From: Shimia ponticola
GTDB lineage: Bacteria > Pseudomonadota > Alphaproteobacteria > Rhodobacterales > Rhodobacteraceae
NCBI RefSeq assembly: GCF_007995215.1
Contig: NZ_VCDK01000002.1
Span: 310,001-374,000 of the forward strand
DNA: 64,000 nucleotides
Direction of reading: 5' to 3'
Shown: piece by piece, positions 54,064-61,876 of the stretch
Position numbering within the stretch: position 1 is the first letter of the stretch
Layout of the letters: every line of letters starts with the position of its first letter
The notes under the pieces: generated by a model
Seen by the model: the letters and a program-made list of their open reading frames with translations, nothing else
The model's database searches: none
Told to the model about the DNA's origin: nothing
Translations under genes and position numbers: made by a program

Positions 54064-54555
54064 TTATTCATAGGCCAAAGCTACCCAGATGTGCACGACC
54101 ATGAGCGTCACCATCATGGCGCTCAGCATCGTGTGCATGGCCAACCATGCCATGTACATCCATTGCCTTGGATAGCGCACGACCTCTCGGTTCAGTAGCC
54201 CGGTCAGGGCGACCAGGATGAAGAGCACAGCAAGCGCGCTCATCCACGTATGGCCAAGCCGCACGGCGTGAAGCGCAAACAGAAGCGTTGCACCGACGCC
54301 CACCCAGCGATGGGCGAGATAATGCCCGCGCGCCCGGGTCGTGTTGCCGGTCAGACGCTGAAAAAACACGACCCATTGATACAGGATCGCAGCCAGCAGT
54401 GCGGTGCCTGTCAAGGTTTGCCACCAAAAGCTGACCTGTAGGGGCGTCAGCCAGCCACGAGTCATTTGGGACAAGCCCAGCACTGCCAATGCCAGAGTGA
54501 TCACGCCGAGAATTACGTAGGGGCGCTGTCGGAATGTGGTGACGAGCGTTGTCAT
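54064..54555 (-). CDS. Predicted diheme cytochrome b-type membrane protein
   Basis: I do not recognise a named family. The 163-residue protein has five hydrophobic helices (about 12-30, 42-66, 80-102, 105-121 and 132-158). His82 and His96 lie on helix three and His141 and His155 on helix five. Both pairs are 14 residues apart, the spacing of the bis-histidine heme ligands in cytochrome b. This suggests two stacked b hemes that could carry electrons across the membrane. It is the last of three overlapping genes (ATGA overlap with the Tll0287-like gene), so it probably links quinone to the periplasmic cytochromes made upstream. Direction of electron flow is unknown. Confidence 0.72.
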   Translation of the reverse strand: MTTLVTTFRQRPYVILGVITLALAVLGLSQMTRGWLTPLQVSFWWQTLTGTALLAAILYQWVVFFQRLTGNTTRARGHYLAHRWVGVGATLLFALHAVRLGHTWMSALAVLFILVALTGLLNREVVRYPRQWMYMAWLAMHTMLSAMMVTLMVVHIWVALAYE

Positions 54556-55409
54556 TGCAAAACCGCCGCCAGTTTGTCGTCACCGGGCAATCCATCGCGC
54601 AAGATAAGCTCGTTCATCACCGTTTCGGCGGCCTTCGCGCGGACGGCTGCCATGAATGTCGGGACATCGGGCAATGCAACTCCGCGCTCTGGCGATGGCC
54701 AATCGGTGCCGATTGCGGGCGGCGTTTCAAACCCTTTCACCTTGTCCAAGTATAGCCCGTAAGCCTCGGCGACCGATGCCATAAAGGCGTCAGTGGTCAG
54801 CAGGTATTCATCAGGATGCAAGCTGGCGCGCGGGTACGTCCACGTGGTTGCGCCCATGACGTCATCGAGTTTCCAGTCTGTCTTTGGGCTGTCCTTGTGG
54901 TCATTGTGACAGCTGACACAGGGTCCGGCGCCGGCAATGTCTGGGTACATCGCAATCTGACCCGCCGTGCTTGATACAGAAAAGACAGGGGCGCGCGTGG
55001 CTTTGACCTCTTCAAAGGCGATGGTCTGGGTCTCGCTGAACAGGTTTGATTTGTTGATGGGCGCGTCCGAGCCAAGGTACAGGCCGAGACGGGGTGGCTT
55101 GCTTTCCATACGTCCGGCCACCACGCGCAGGAACAATGCGGGCAGGGGACCTGCCTCAACATCCGGTTCGCTCCACTCTTCGCTGAATTTCAAGCCGGAT
55201 TTAAGCCCCGGGCCAACGATGCGGGCCGTGTAGATTGTGCGTGCCGCGTCGTTGATGGCGTTGACCGCGTTGAACATGTTTTCCACGTCCAGACTGCGTT
55301 GTGTTTCGGTTGCGCTGGTCGTCTCGGGCAACTCTGGCGGAGCAGACACGAGGAGCCAGATTGCGATGCAAGACAGCGCTCCGGCGAGGGCAATGCGAAA
55401 GGATTTCAT
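54552..55409 (-). CDS. Tll0287-like (DUF3365) monoheme cytochrome c
   Basis: The 285-residue exported protein has an N-terminal signal or anchor helix (about residues 5-22). A Tll0287/DUF3365-type sensor-like domain follows (ALFLRVVAGRM region) with a single heme motif CVSCHNDH at residues 164-168. After that comes a helical C-terminal region of about 100 residues. Proteins of this fold occur as heme sensors in chemoreceptors and as stand-alone cytochromes. Here it lies between a pentaheme cytochrome and a predicted cytochrome b, overlapping both by four bases, so it is likely part of one electron-transfer complex. Its redox partner is unknown. Confidence 0.75.
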   Translation of the reverse strand: MKSFRIALAGALSCIAIWLLVSAPPELPETTSATETQRSLDVENMFNAVNAINDAARTIYTARIVGPGLKSGLKFSEEWSEPDVEAGPLPALFLRVVAGRMESKPPRLGLYLGSDAPINKSNLFSETQTIAFEEVKATRAPVFSVSSTAGQIAMYPDIAGAGPCVSCHNDHKDSPKTDWKLDDVMGATTWTYPRASLHPDEYLLTTDAFMASVAEAYGLYLDKVKGFETPPAIGTDWPSPERGVALPDVPTFMAAVRAKAAETVMNELILRDGLPGDDKLAAVLQ

Positions 55410-56095
55410 GGCTGGTTCGCCTTTTCGGCTTGGGCTGGGTAGGATTTTGTTGCGCCATAGGGGTTTGGCCCCTGTTTCAGATAGGCGCGGATGACCGCAG
55501 GCTCATGGGCCAAGGCGAGCGTCTTTTGCGCCTTGCGAGCGTGGTTTCCGTGGAAATCATGACATCCTAGACAGGTGTCCCAACGCTTGTCGCTGATCAG
55601 GGCGACATGAGGGACATCAATGGGATCATTGCGAACATCCAGGTCTTCGTGGCAGGCCACACAGATCGTAGGCTCGACTTGCACGCGTTCGGCTTTGTGT
55701 TCGGAATGGCAGCCAAGACAACTGGTAGCGCCCACCTCTTTCAACGCGTCCTGAAAGCGCGGTTCTTGAAATCTGTAGATCGGGTGGCGGTCGTTCGGGC
55801 GATCGTGACATGCGATGCATTGGCGCGATGTGACCGGCCCATAACCGAAATCCGCAGGCGTTTCCCTCAACCCGACCAAATGCCGAAGGTTTGCCTGCGT
55901 TTGTTGGCGGATTGAGCCGATGCTGGCTTCGTGGCAGCCGCTGCACCCGACATCGGCATGACCTTTTTGGATGGGGCCGTGGCTGATTAGGGTCATCGCT
56001 TGCGGCATCGTCAGAGCCGCGGTTGAAAGCGCGGCCATCGGAACAAGTGTCAGGAGCGCAAGCCTTCGTATGAGGCCTGCCGAAAGGCGGGGCAT
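55406..56095 (-). CDS. Pentaheme c-type cytochrome
   Basis: The 229-residue periplasmic protein has a signal peptide or anchor (about residues 8-30) and five CxxCH heme motifs at about 51, 93, 126, 145 and 165: CSGCH, CIACH, CLGCH, CVACH and CLGCH. Extra histidines between them (for example in HSEHKAE and HDFHGNH) can serve as distal ligands, giving a cytochrome c3-like chain of bis-His hemes. It is the first gene of the three-gene module. No reductase subunit, such as a nitrite or sulfite enzyme, is next to it, so the terminal electron acceptor or donor is unclear. Confidence 0.85.
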   Translation of the reverse strand: MPRLSAGLIRRLALLTLVPMAALSTAALTMPQAMTLISHGPIQKGHADVGCSGCHEASIGSIRQQTQANLRHLVGLRETPADFGYGPVTSRQCIACHDRPNDRHPIYRFQEPRFQDALKEVGATSCLGCHSEHKAERVQVEPTICVACHEDLDVRNDPIDVPHVALISDKRWDTCLGCHDFHGNHARKAQKTLALAHEPAVIRAYLKQGPNPYGATKSYPAQAEKANQP

Positions 56096-56190
56096 AGGAT
56101 GATTTCCATTAAATCAGGGTGGCGGTACAAAGCGCCAAGACAACACGCTGACATTGCAAGGCGGGATGCACCTCGGCCCAAACTCGGGCG

Positions 56191-56205
56191 TTAACAAATC
56201 GTTAA
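56191..56205. promoter_or_regulatory. TTAA-N7-TTAA, possible CtrA site
   Basis: TTAACAAATCGTTAA matches the full CtrA consensus spacing and lies 96 bases upstream of the pentaheme cytochrome gene. In Rhodobacteraceae CtrA controls motility, gene transfer agents and other traits. The site may equally be chance in an AT-richer gap. The rest of 56096-56295 holds no gene that I can see. Confidence 0.35.
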
Positions 56206-56295
56206 TGGTGTCAGGGTACCCCAATCATAGCGCCCGAAAATCCGCTGGATAAGCCTAATCATATCTGGCGGAGCATGATTGCGCCAAGCAAAGGC

Positions 56296-56329
56296 AAAGC
56301 GCCGTCTGCTGCAAGCAGACGACGCTTTT
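56296..56329. terminator. Bidirectional intrinsic terminator
   Basis: AAAGCGCCGTCTGC and GCAGACGACGCTTT pair over 14 positions with one mismatch around a five-base loop, flanked by T-rich sequence on the plus side and by an AAA/TTT edge on the other. It lies 24 bases beyond the stop of the SRPBCC gene on the minus strand. Confidence 0.75.
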
Positions 56330-56352
56330 CTCCGCACCAGGTGAAAAGGGGC

Positions 56353-56853
56353 TTAGGCGGGTTTAGCCAAATTGCGCAGACCCAGTTCGTAGGTTTTGCC
56401 AAGCATCCGATCCATGAAAAGACCGAACACGCGGAAGATCGGGTTCATTCCAAGATCGGACGTCACTGACCAGACGACCTCAGAGCCGCCTGCATGCGGC
56501 GTGACTGTAAAGGTTTGAACGGGTTGTCCCATCGGTCCGAGATCGATCAAATGGGTGACAGAGGTCTCGGTGACGGCGGTCACTGTTTGGGTGCCCTTGC
56601 CTTCTTTGCCCTCAAAGCGGAACCCGCTGCCAACGCCCGCGTCCGGCCCAAACGGCGTGATCACCAGTTTTGGATCTGTTGTCTTGTAGGGATTGAAGGT
56701 CTGAAACCCGTCTGTCGAAGCGATCAGTTCCAATGCCTCGGCAGGGGGCATGGCGATCTGCGCCGACCGTTCGACGGTTACAACGCGCGGCAGGCAAAGC
56801 GCGATCAAAGCGGCGGCAAGGACAACGGCGATTATGCTGAAAACGGTGGTCAT
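56353..56853 (-). CDS. SRPBCC-family (polyketide cyclase-like) protein
   Basis: The 166-residue protein has an N-terminal membrane helix (about residues 4-22) followed by a START/SRPBCC fold. The segment VERSAQIAMPPAEALELIAS starts the domain, and a C-terminal helix KTYELGLRNLAKPA closes it. Such domains bind hydrophobic small molecules. It is the last gene of the unit with the ECF42 sigma factor, 82 bases after it, so it may be a target or partner of that system. The ligand is unknown. Confidence 0.82.
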   Translation of the reverse strand: MTTVFSIIAVVLAAALIALCLPRVVTVERSAQIAMPPAEALELIASTDGFQTFNPYKTTDPKLVITPFGPDAGVGSGFRFEGKEGKGTQTVTAVTETSVTHLIDLGPMGQPVQTFTVTPHAGGSEVVWSVTSDLGMNPIFRVFGLFMDRMLGKTYELGLRNLAKPA

Positions 56854-56935
56854 GAGACTGTCTCCTATGTTGTGTTCTCAGAGGCATTTGCGCCTCTTGC
56901 TCACACGACGGGCGGGACACAGCCCAATCGACAGG

Positions 56936-58153
56936 TCATGAAGATTTTTTTCTCAGGTCTCGTTGTTTTGTCTCAAGCCAACGCCGCGACGGGATGTCGG
57001 TACAGAGCGAAATCGCCTTGTCATAGGCCTCGGCAGCCTCTGCCCAGCGGGACATCTGCGCGAAGCAGTGCGCGCGGACGGCCCAAGCCGGTTGATAGGT
57101 TTCTATCCCTGTAAATGAGGTCTTTTCCAGCATGGCGAGGCCCTGCGCAGGCCCTGCGTCTTCGGCGACAACGGCTGCCTGACTGACGGCTGAGCCGATG
57201 GTCGGATAGACCGCAACGAGCCCAGCAAAGAGTTTCGACAGCGCGCGCCAATCTGTTTGACCGGTGGCGCGCCGGGCGCAGTGAACGGATTGAATTGCGG
57301 CTTCGATCTGAAACCGTCCGGGCAGCCCGGCTTGGGAGGCGCGCGCCAAGAGGGACATGGATCTGTCGATCAGATGCGTGTCCCAAAGAGTAACATCCTG
57401 CTCTGGCACAGGCACGAGAGTGCCGTCCGAGACGCGCGCGTCCCGCCGGGCTTCAATGAACCCGATCAGCGCATTAAGGCCCAAGACCTCAGGATTGTCC
57501 GGCGCAAGCCCAGCCAGAATGGTGCTGAGGAAAAAGGCCTCGTGTGACAGGTCACCGGCACCGGACAGCCAGTCCACGGCAAAGGCGCCGTAGACGGCTT
57601 CGGTGACGGCCTCCATCCGGTCGGGGAATTCCGAGGTGTCGGGAATAGTGAAGGGAATGCCCGCATCGCGGATCTTGCGCTTCGCACGGACAAGCCGTTG
57701 CGCCATGGCCTTTGGCGACACGAGATAGGCGCTGGCGATCTCTTCGGCTTCGAGGCCAAGCACCGTCTGCAGCATCAGCGGCGTACGGATTGCGGGATCA
57801 ATGGCAGGGTGGGCGCAGACAAACAGCAATTTGAGCCGGGCGTCAGCCGCGGGGTCGGTGTCCGTGCGCAAATCAGGCATGTCTGGAACCTCATCTGTGA
57901 TGACCAGCCGTTGATCCTTGCGCACCGCATCTATCCGGCGGTTCTTGGCAACCGTAAGAAGCCACGCCTCTGGATTGTCCGGCACACCGGTGTCCGGCCA
58001 TTTCGTAAGCGCGGCCACAAACGCATCGGCAAGAGCGTCTTCTGCGGCTGCGATATCGCCGCTGCGCGCGGCCAGCATCGCAATCAGCTTGCCGTAGGCT
58101 GCACGCGCAACGTCTTGGGCGCGTGCAGCGGATTGATCTGGGTGTTCGGTCAA
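56936..58153 (-). CDS. ECF42-type RNA polymerase sigma factor with C-terminal TPR-like extension
   Basis: The 405-residue protein has short sigma-2 and sigma-4 regions in the first about 175 residues (AEDALADAFVAALTKWPDTGVPDNPEAWLLTVAKNRR in part, and GLEAEEIASAYLVSPKAMAQRLVRAKRKI in part). A long helical extension (DUF6596/TPR-like) completes the protein. This layout, with a DGPF-domain protein encoded just upstream, defines group ECF42, in which the extension controls activity instead of an anti-sigma factor. A promoter fitting the group lies upstream of the DGPF gene, so the unit is likely self-activating. The signal is unknown. Confidence 0.9.
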   Translation of the reverse strand: MTEHPDQSAARAQDVARAAYGKLIAMLAARSGDIAAAEDALADAFVAALTKWPDTGVPDNPEAWLLTVAKNRRIDAVRKDQRLVITDEVPDMPDLRTDTDPAADARLKLLFVCAHPAIDPAIRTPLMLQTVLGLEAEEIASAYLVSPKAMAQRLVRAKRKIRDAGIPFTIPDTSEFPDRMEAVTEAVYGAFAVDWLSGAGDLSHEAFFLSTILAGLAPDNPEVLGLNALIGFIEARRDARVSDGTLVPVPEQDVTLWDTHLIDRSMSLLARASQAGLPGRFQIEAAIQSVHCARRATGQTDWRALSKLFAGLVAVYPTIGSAVSQAAVVAEDAGPAQGLAMLEKTSFTGIETYQPAWAVRAHCFAQMSRWAEAAEAYDKAISLCTDIPSRRWLETKQRDLRKKSS

Positions 58154-58162
58154 GTGACCGGC

Positions 58163-58516
58163 CTAGACGCTGTCCATTGCCGAGGCGCGGATTTCGATCT
58201 TGCCGTGTTTGGCTGCCGGGCATTTCTCCGCCCACGCCAAGGCTGCATCGAGATCAGGCACATCAATTGTAAAGAAACCACCAAGCGTTTCCTGGGTTTC
58301 TGCGAAGGGACCGTCTTGAATCCGTTTCTCGCCATCTTTCAGGGTGATCGTGGTCGCGGTGTCGGCTGGGTGCAGCCAATCGGTGTCGACGAAGACGCCC
58401 GCTTCTTGCAAAGCGCCGATATAGGCGCCGTAGACCTCTTTTTCCTTGGCCCAGTCTTCGGGTCCCATGTGTGCAAAATCGGCAGGGTTTGAATAAAGCA
58501 GGAAAGTATATCGCAT
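58163..58516 (-). CDS. DGPF/YCII-related domain protein
   Basis: This 117-residue YCII-fold protein starts MRYTFLLYSNPADFAHMG and contains the family motif DGPFAETQETLGGFF. DGPF proteins accompany ECF42 sigma factors; their job is unclear. The frame extends to 58591, but the ATG at 58516 has CGGAGA before it and begins at the conserved first strand. It is nine bases from the sigma gene. Confidence 0.9.
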   Translation of the reverse strand: MRYTFLLYSNPADFAHMGPEDWAKEKEVYGAYIGALQEAGVFVDTDWLHPADTATTITLKDGEKRIQDGPFAETQETLGGFFTIDVPDLDAALAWAEKCPAAKHGKIEIRASAMDSV

Positions 58517-58795
58517 AACTGTCTCCGGTAAGCTGCGAGGATTAAGCGGCAGCCACGGCTGTCTTTTCAAGCCCAAGTCCAAGACATGCATCGGTTTTTG
58601 CGTAGGTCATGGCCGGGTTTGCTCCGTGGTTCCGCGAAGGGCAGGAGCGCCGCTTCACCTACCTGACGGATCAGACAGGCGCCAATCGACAAATCTGCGA
58701 TCTTTTTTGAACGGGCATGGTAGCGCGGGAACGACAAAGCCCCGCGCGCATGGGAAGGGCGTGGTTTGTAAGTGGTCGTATCGATTTGGGGATTA
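58517..58795. other. Intergenic stretch holding the ECF promoter; no gene seen
   Basis: Apart from the ECF-type promoter at 58665-58691, this 279-base region between the DGPF gene and tRNA-Ser shows no supported gene. The open frames here overlap the tRNA and have no recognisable protein features. It probably supplies a long leader for the DGPF-sigma unit. Confidence 0.6.
58665..58691 (-). promoter_or_regulatory. ECF42-type promoter (TGTCGA-N17-CGTC)
   Basis: On the minus strand TGTCGA (58691-58686) and CGTC (58668-58665) are 17 bases apart. They match the TGTCGA/CG(A/T)C pattern reported for ECF42 promoters as I recall it. It points towards the DGPF gene, about 150 bases downstream, and suggests autoregulation. 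Confidence 0.55.
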
Positions 58796-58885
58796 TGGCG
58801 GAGAGACAGGGATTCGAACCCTGGGTGGGCTTGCACCCACAACGGTTTTCGAGACCGCCCCGTTCGACCACTCCGGCACCTCTCC
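58796..58885 (-). tRNA. tRNA-Ser (anticodon CGA)
   Basis: On the minus strand the acceptor GGAGAGG (from 58885) pairs with TCTCTCC (one G-U pair), followed by G and an encoded CCA ending at 58796. The anticodon stem GCGGT/ACCGT encloses CTCGAAA with anticodon CGA. A long variable arm (GGGTGCAAGCCC) and the GGTTCGAATCC T-arm confirm a class II serine tRNA. It reads UCG codons. Confidence 0.97.
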
Positions 58886-58999
58886 GCGGTCAGGTAGCGG
58901 GCGTTTACACAGGCAAGTGATCGCCCGCAAGGGGGCATTTGCATTTGCCTTACGTTCGCTGTGCGATAGGCTCAACTTCTGAAAAAGTCAGGAGAGCAG

Positions 59000-59830
59000 A
59001 TGACCTTTCTTCGTTCCATTGTGACCACCGGCGTTTTGGCAGCCAGCTTGTTGGTGGCCGGAGCTGCCACAGCCGCTGATCGTGCGAAACTTGAGGCATT
59101 CATGGCCGTGACGGGCTTTGACGTGGCCCTGGACAGTCTACGGCTTTCTGCAGGGCAGGCGCCTGCGTTGCTGGGATTGTCCGAAGAGAATTTTGGCAGC
59201 GACTGGACACGGTTGGCGGATGAGGTCTTTGCCTCGGAAGGTTTGCGCGCGGATGCGCTGGATATCCTTGAGCAGACCATGGACGATGAGATGTTGAACC
59301 ATGCCGCGGACTTCTATGCCTCTGAGCTGGGTCAACGTTTGGTCGAGGCCGAAAACACAGCGCATATGGACGACAGCGCTGACAGCGATCTCGCAGGGCA
59401 GGCGATTGCAGCACAGTTGATCGAAGAAGGCTCGCCACGGATCGAGTATTTTCAGCAGATGAGCGCGGCGATCGGGTCAATCGAGAATTCGATCCGCGCG
59501 ATCAATGAGGTACAGGTGCGCTTTCTGATGGCTGCGTCGGCGGCCGGGCTGACACAACGCGAATTGGACGAAGCCGAGTTGCGCGCAATCCTGAACAATC
59601 GCGCTGATGAGATGCGAGAAGCAATGCAGATTGGTAGCGTCACAAATGCAGCGTTTACCTACCGGGATTTTTCGGACGCAGACATGAAAGCCTATCTCGA
59701 CGCGCTGCAACAGCCTTTGATGCAACGGGTTTATGAGCTGATGAATGCCGTGCAGTTCCAGTTGCAGATCGACCGATTTGAAATTCTCGCCGCGCGGATG
59801 GTCGAGCTTTATCCGCAGCAGGACATCTGA
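59000..59830 (+). CDS. Exported DUF2059-family protein
   Basis: The 276-residue product has a signal peptide (about residues 1-26, ending TAAA) and is otherwise helical and acidic, with the DUF2059-like stretch ADFYASELGQRLVEAEN (a helix pair). AGGAG precedes the ATG. The next gene overlaps its last base and encodes a related protein, so the two probably act together in the periplasm. Function unknown. Confidence 0.8.
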   Translation: MTFLRSIVTTGVLAASLLVAGAATAADRAKLEAFMAVTGFDVALDSLRLSAGQAPALLGLSEENFGSDWTRLADEVFASEGLRADALDILEQTMDDEMLNHAADFYASELGQRLVEAENTAHMDDSADSDLAGQAIAAQLIEEGSPRIEYFQQMSAAIGSIENSIRAINEVQVRFLMAASAAGLTQRELDEAELRAILNNRADEMREAMQIGSVTNAAFTYRDFSDADMKAYLDALQQPLMQRVYELMNAVQFQLQIDRFEILAARMVELYPQQDI

Positions 59831-60636
59831 TGCGGGTCTTCTTCTCAGCATGCGTGTGGCTGGCGACCTGTGTCGCCGCGCACGCCGATGTTGACCGACT
59901 GATGGCTGCCCTTCAGTTTGATGCCGTTGTTGATACCATGGTGGCCGAAGAGCGCGCGCATGGCGCAGCCCTCGCCGAGGGATTTTTTCCTGACGCGCCA
60001 CAAGACGGCTGGCAAGACCGCGTCGATTCCATCCATACGATCGAACGCGCCACCGGGATCCTGCGGCGCGAGATGGCCGAAGTGTTCGCGGACTATGACC
60101 TTGAGCCGATGATTGCCTATTTCGAAACCGACGCTGCGCAAATTATCCTCGGCCTTGAGGCCTCGGCGCGGGCTGCGTTTAGCGATCAGTCACTGGTCGA
60201 AGCGATACAGGCGGACATCGATGGTTTGATTGCAGCGCGCCCAGAGCTCTTTGACCAGATTCAGGACTACATTGAGTATACCGATTTGGTCGAACAGAAT
60301 GTGCAGGCCGCGTTTCTGTCGAATGTCGCCTTTGCCGCTGGCTTGATCGAAGGTGGCCAGTTTCAGGGTATGGCTCCTGAACGGCTTGCAGCCGAAATGT
60401 GGGCCGGAGAGGACGCCACGCGCGCCGATACCGAAAACTGGCTCAACGCGTTTCTGATGACAGCCTATGGTCCGGCTAATCCCGAAGATCTGCAAATCTA
60501 CATCAACAGCGCGCTGACACCGGATGGCACGATCCTGAACGCCGCGATCAACCGGGCATTCCAACGGCTTTATGCCGAGACCTCGTTTGACATGGGGCAG
60601 GCCGTGGCCGAGTTCATGGGAGGCGATGAAATCTAG
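59830..60636 (+). CDS. Second exported DUF2059-like protein
   Basis: This 268-residue protein has a signal peptide (about residues 1-19, ending AHA) and the same helical layout as its upstream neighbour, with IAYFETDAAQIILGLE at the position of the DUF2059 motif. Sequence identity between the two is low by eye, but the length, signal and motif position agree, so they look like diverged duplicates. The start overlaps the preceding stop. Function unknown. Confidence 0.75.
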   Translation: MRVFFSACVWLATCVAAHADVDRLMAALQFDAVVDTMVAEERAHGAALAEGFFPDAPQDGWQDRVDSIHTIERATGILRREMAEVFADYDLEPMIAYFETDAAQIILGLEASARAAFSDQSLVEAIQADIDGLIAARPELFDQIQDYIEYTDLVEQNVQAAFLSNVAFAAGLIEGGQFQGMAPERLAAEMWAGEDATRADTENWLNAFLMTAYGPANPEDLQIYINSALTPDGTILNAAINRAFQRLYAETSFDMGQAVAEFMGGDEI

Positions 60637-60656
60637 CCGAGTTCAGTGAACCGCGC

Positions 60657-60685
60657 TTGACAAATCTGCACCGCCCGACGATAGA
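60657..60685 (+). promoter_or_regulatory. Probable rplU promoter
   Basis: TTGACA (60657-60662) and GATAGA (60680-60685) are 17 bases apart, 136 bases before the L21 start. The -35 matches the consensus perfectly; the -10 is weaker. It would give a leader of about 130 bases containing a strong hairpin. Confidence 0.5.
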
Positions 60686-60693
60686 GGCGGCCT

Positions 60694-60724
60694 AACGCGG
60701 GGCTTTGGCTCCGCGTTTGTTATT
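60694..60724 (+). promoter_or_regulatory. Hairpin in the rplU leader, attenuator-like
   Basis: AACGCGGGGC and GCTCCGCGTT form a 10-bp stem (one G-U) with loop TTTG, followed by TGTTATT. It lies between the promoter and the L21 start and looks like a terminator or an L21-type autoregulatory leader. Confidence 0.5.
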
Positions 60725-60820
60725 ACCATGACGCCCAAAGGGGCGCGCAGTCCGAGGTGGGGCAACCCGAAAACGCCGCAAATGCGGGACCAAAGAGACG
60801 CGGAAGACAAGGAAGACGCA

Positions 60821-61513
60821 ATGTTTGCGGTGATGAAAACCGGTGGCAAGCAGTACCGGGTCCAGGCGGGTGATGTCCTGCGGGTCGAAAAGCTTGCAGC
60901 AGACGCGGGTGAAACCGTGCAATTTAACGAAATCATGATGGTCGGTTCGACCGTTGGTGCGCCTCTCGTTGATGATGCAGGCGTTCAGGCGACCGTGATC
61001 GACCAGATCAAAGGCGAAAAAGTTATTAACTTTGTTCGCCGTCGCCGTAAGCACAGCTCGAAGCGTACCGTTGGCCACCGCCAAAAACTGACGCTGGTGC
61101 GGATCACCGAGATCCTGGAAAAAGGCGCGGGTAAATCAGGCGTGAAAGCCGCCGTTGGCGCAGCCGCACTGGGTGCCGCCGCTGCAGCCGCAGCAGCACC
61201 AGCCAAGAAAGCCGCACCAAAGAAAGCGGCCGCACCGAAAGCAGAAGCTGCACCAGCAGCCGAAGTGGAAGGCACCAAGCCAGCCAACCTGCTGACTGAA
61301 GCCCGCGAAGGTGGTGCAGACGATCTGAAGAAGATTTCAGGTGTCGGTCCAAAGCTGGAAGGCCTTCTGCACGAGAACGGCGTTTTCCACTTTGACCAGA
61401 TTGCAGCTTGGGGTCCGGCAGAGATTGCTTATATGGATGACAAATTGTCGTTCAAAGGCCGCATCGAACGTGATAACTGGATCGCGCAAGCGACCGAGTT
61501 CGCAGCAGAATAA
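60821..61513 (+). CDS. rplU: 50S ribosomal protein L21 with long C-terminal extension
   Basis: Residues 1-101 are a normal L21 (FAVMKTGGKQYRVQAGDVL at the start, then the KGEKVINFVRRRRKHSS rRNA-binding block). A linker of about 55 residues rich in Ala and Lys follows, and residues about 165-230 resemble a helix-hairpin-helix domain (DLKKISGVGPKLEGLLHENG). Ordinary L21 has about 103 residues; this one has 230. The start at 60821 has AAGGAAG before it and is the family start; the longer frame from 60728 reads through the leader. Codon use is strongly biased. rpmA follows after 12 bases. Confidence 0.95.
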   Translation: MFAVMKTGGKQYRVQAGDVLRVEKLAADAGETVQFNEIMMVGSTVGAPLVDDAGVQATVIDQIKGEKVINFVRRRRKHSSKRTVGHRQKLTLVRITEILEKGAGKSGVKAAVGAAALGAAAAAAAAPAKKAAPKKAAAPKAEAAPAAEVEGTKPANLLTEAREGGADDLKKISGVGPKLEGLLHENGVFHFDQIAAWGPAEIAYMDDKLSFKGRIERDNWIAQATEFAAE

Positions 61514-61525
61514 GGAGACACCAGA

Positions 61526-61795
61526 ATGGCACACAAGAAAGCAGGCGGTTCATCCCGTAACGGCCGCGACTCCGTTGGTCGTCGCCTTGGTGTGAAACTT
61601 TACGGTGGCCAGTCGGCTATCCCAGGCAACATCATCGTGCGTCAGCGCGGTACCAAGATGTGGCCAGGCGAAGGCGTTGGCATGGGCAAAGACCACACGA
61701 TCTTTGCGACCGTCGAAGGTAACGTCACATTCCATAAAGGCCTGAAAGGCCGCACCTTTATTTCGGTCCTGCCGGCGGCGGAGGCCGCTGAATAA
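61526..61795 (+). CDS. rpmA: 50S ribosomal protein L27
   Basis: The 89-residue protein begins [20 protein letters not shown] and contains the [20 protein letters not shown] core, both diagnostic of L27. Its N-terminus reaches the peptidyl-transferase centre of the ribosome. It lies 12 bases after rplU with AAGGAGA as ribosome site, and a strong terminator follows. Confidence 0.97.
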   Translation: MAHKKAGGSSRNGRDSVGRRLGVKLYGGQSAIPGNIIVRQRGTKMWPGEGVGMGKDHTIFATVEGNVTFHKGLKGRTFISVLPAAEAAE

Positions 61796-61825
61796 GCCGA
61801 AACCCAAAAGGTTCATAAGTTTTTG

Positions 61826-61855
61826 AAGGGGATCGGCGCAAGCCGGTCCCTTTTT
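61826..61855 (+). terminator. Intrinsic terminator after rpmA
   Basis: AAGGGGATCGGC and GCCGGTCCCTT pair with one U-G, loop GCAA, followed by TTTTTC. It ends the rplU-rpmA transcript just before the LysE-type gene. Confidence 0.85.
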
Positions 61856-61876
61856 CATTTCCGAAAGCCCCGACAT

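Noticed and set aside
58567-58944. 125-codon minus-strand frame through tRNA-Ser(CGA)
   Set aside because: It runs through the tRNA gene and contains no protein-like features.
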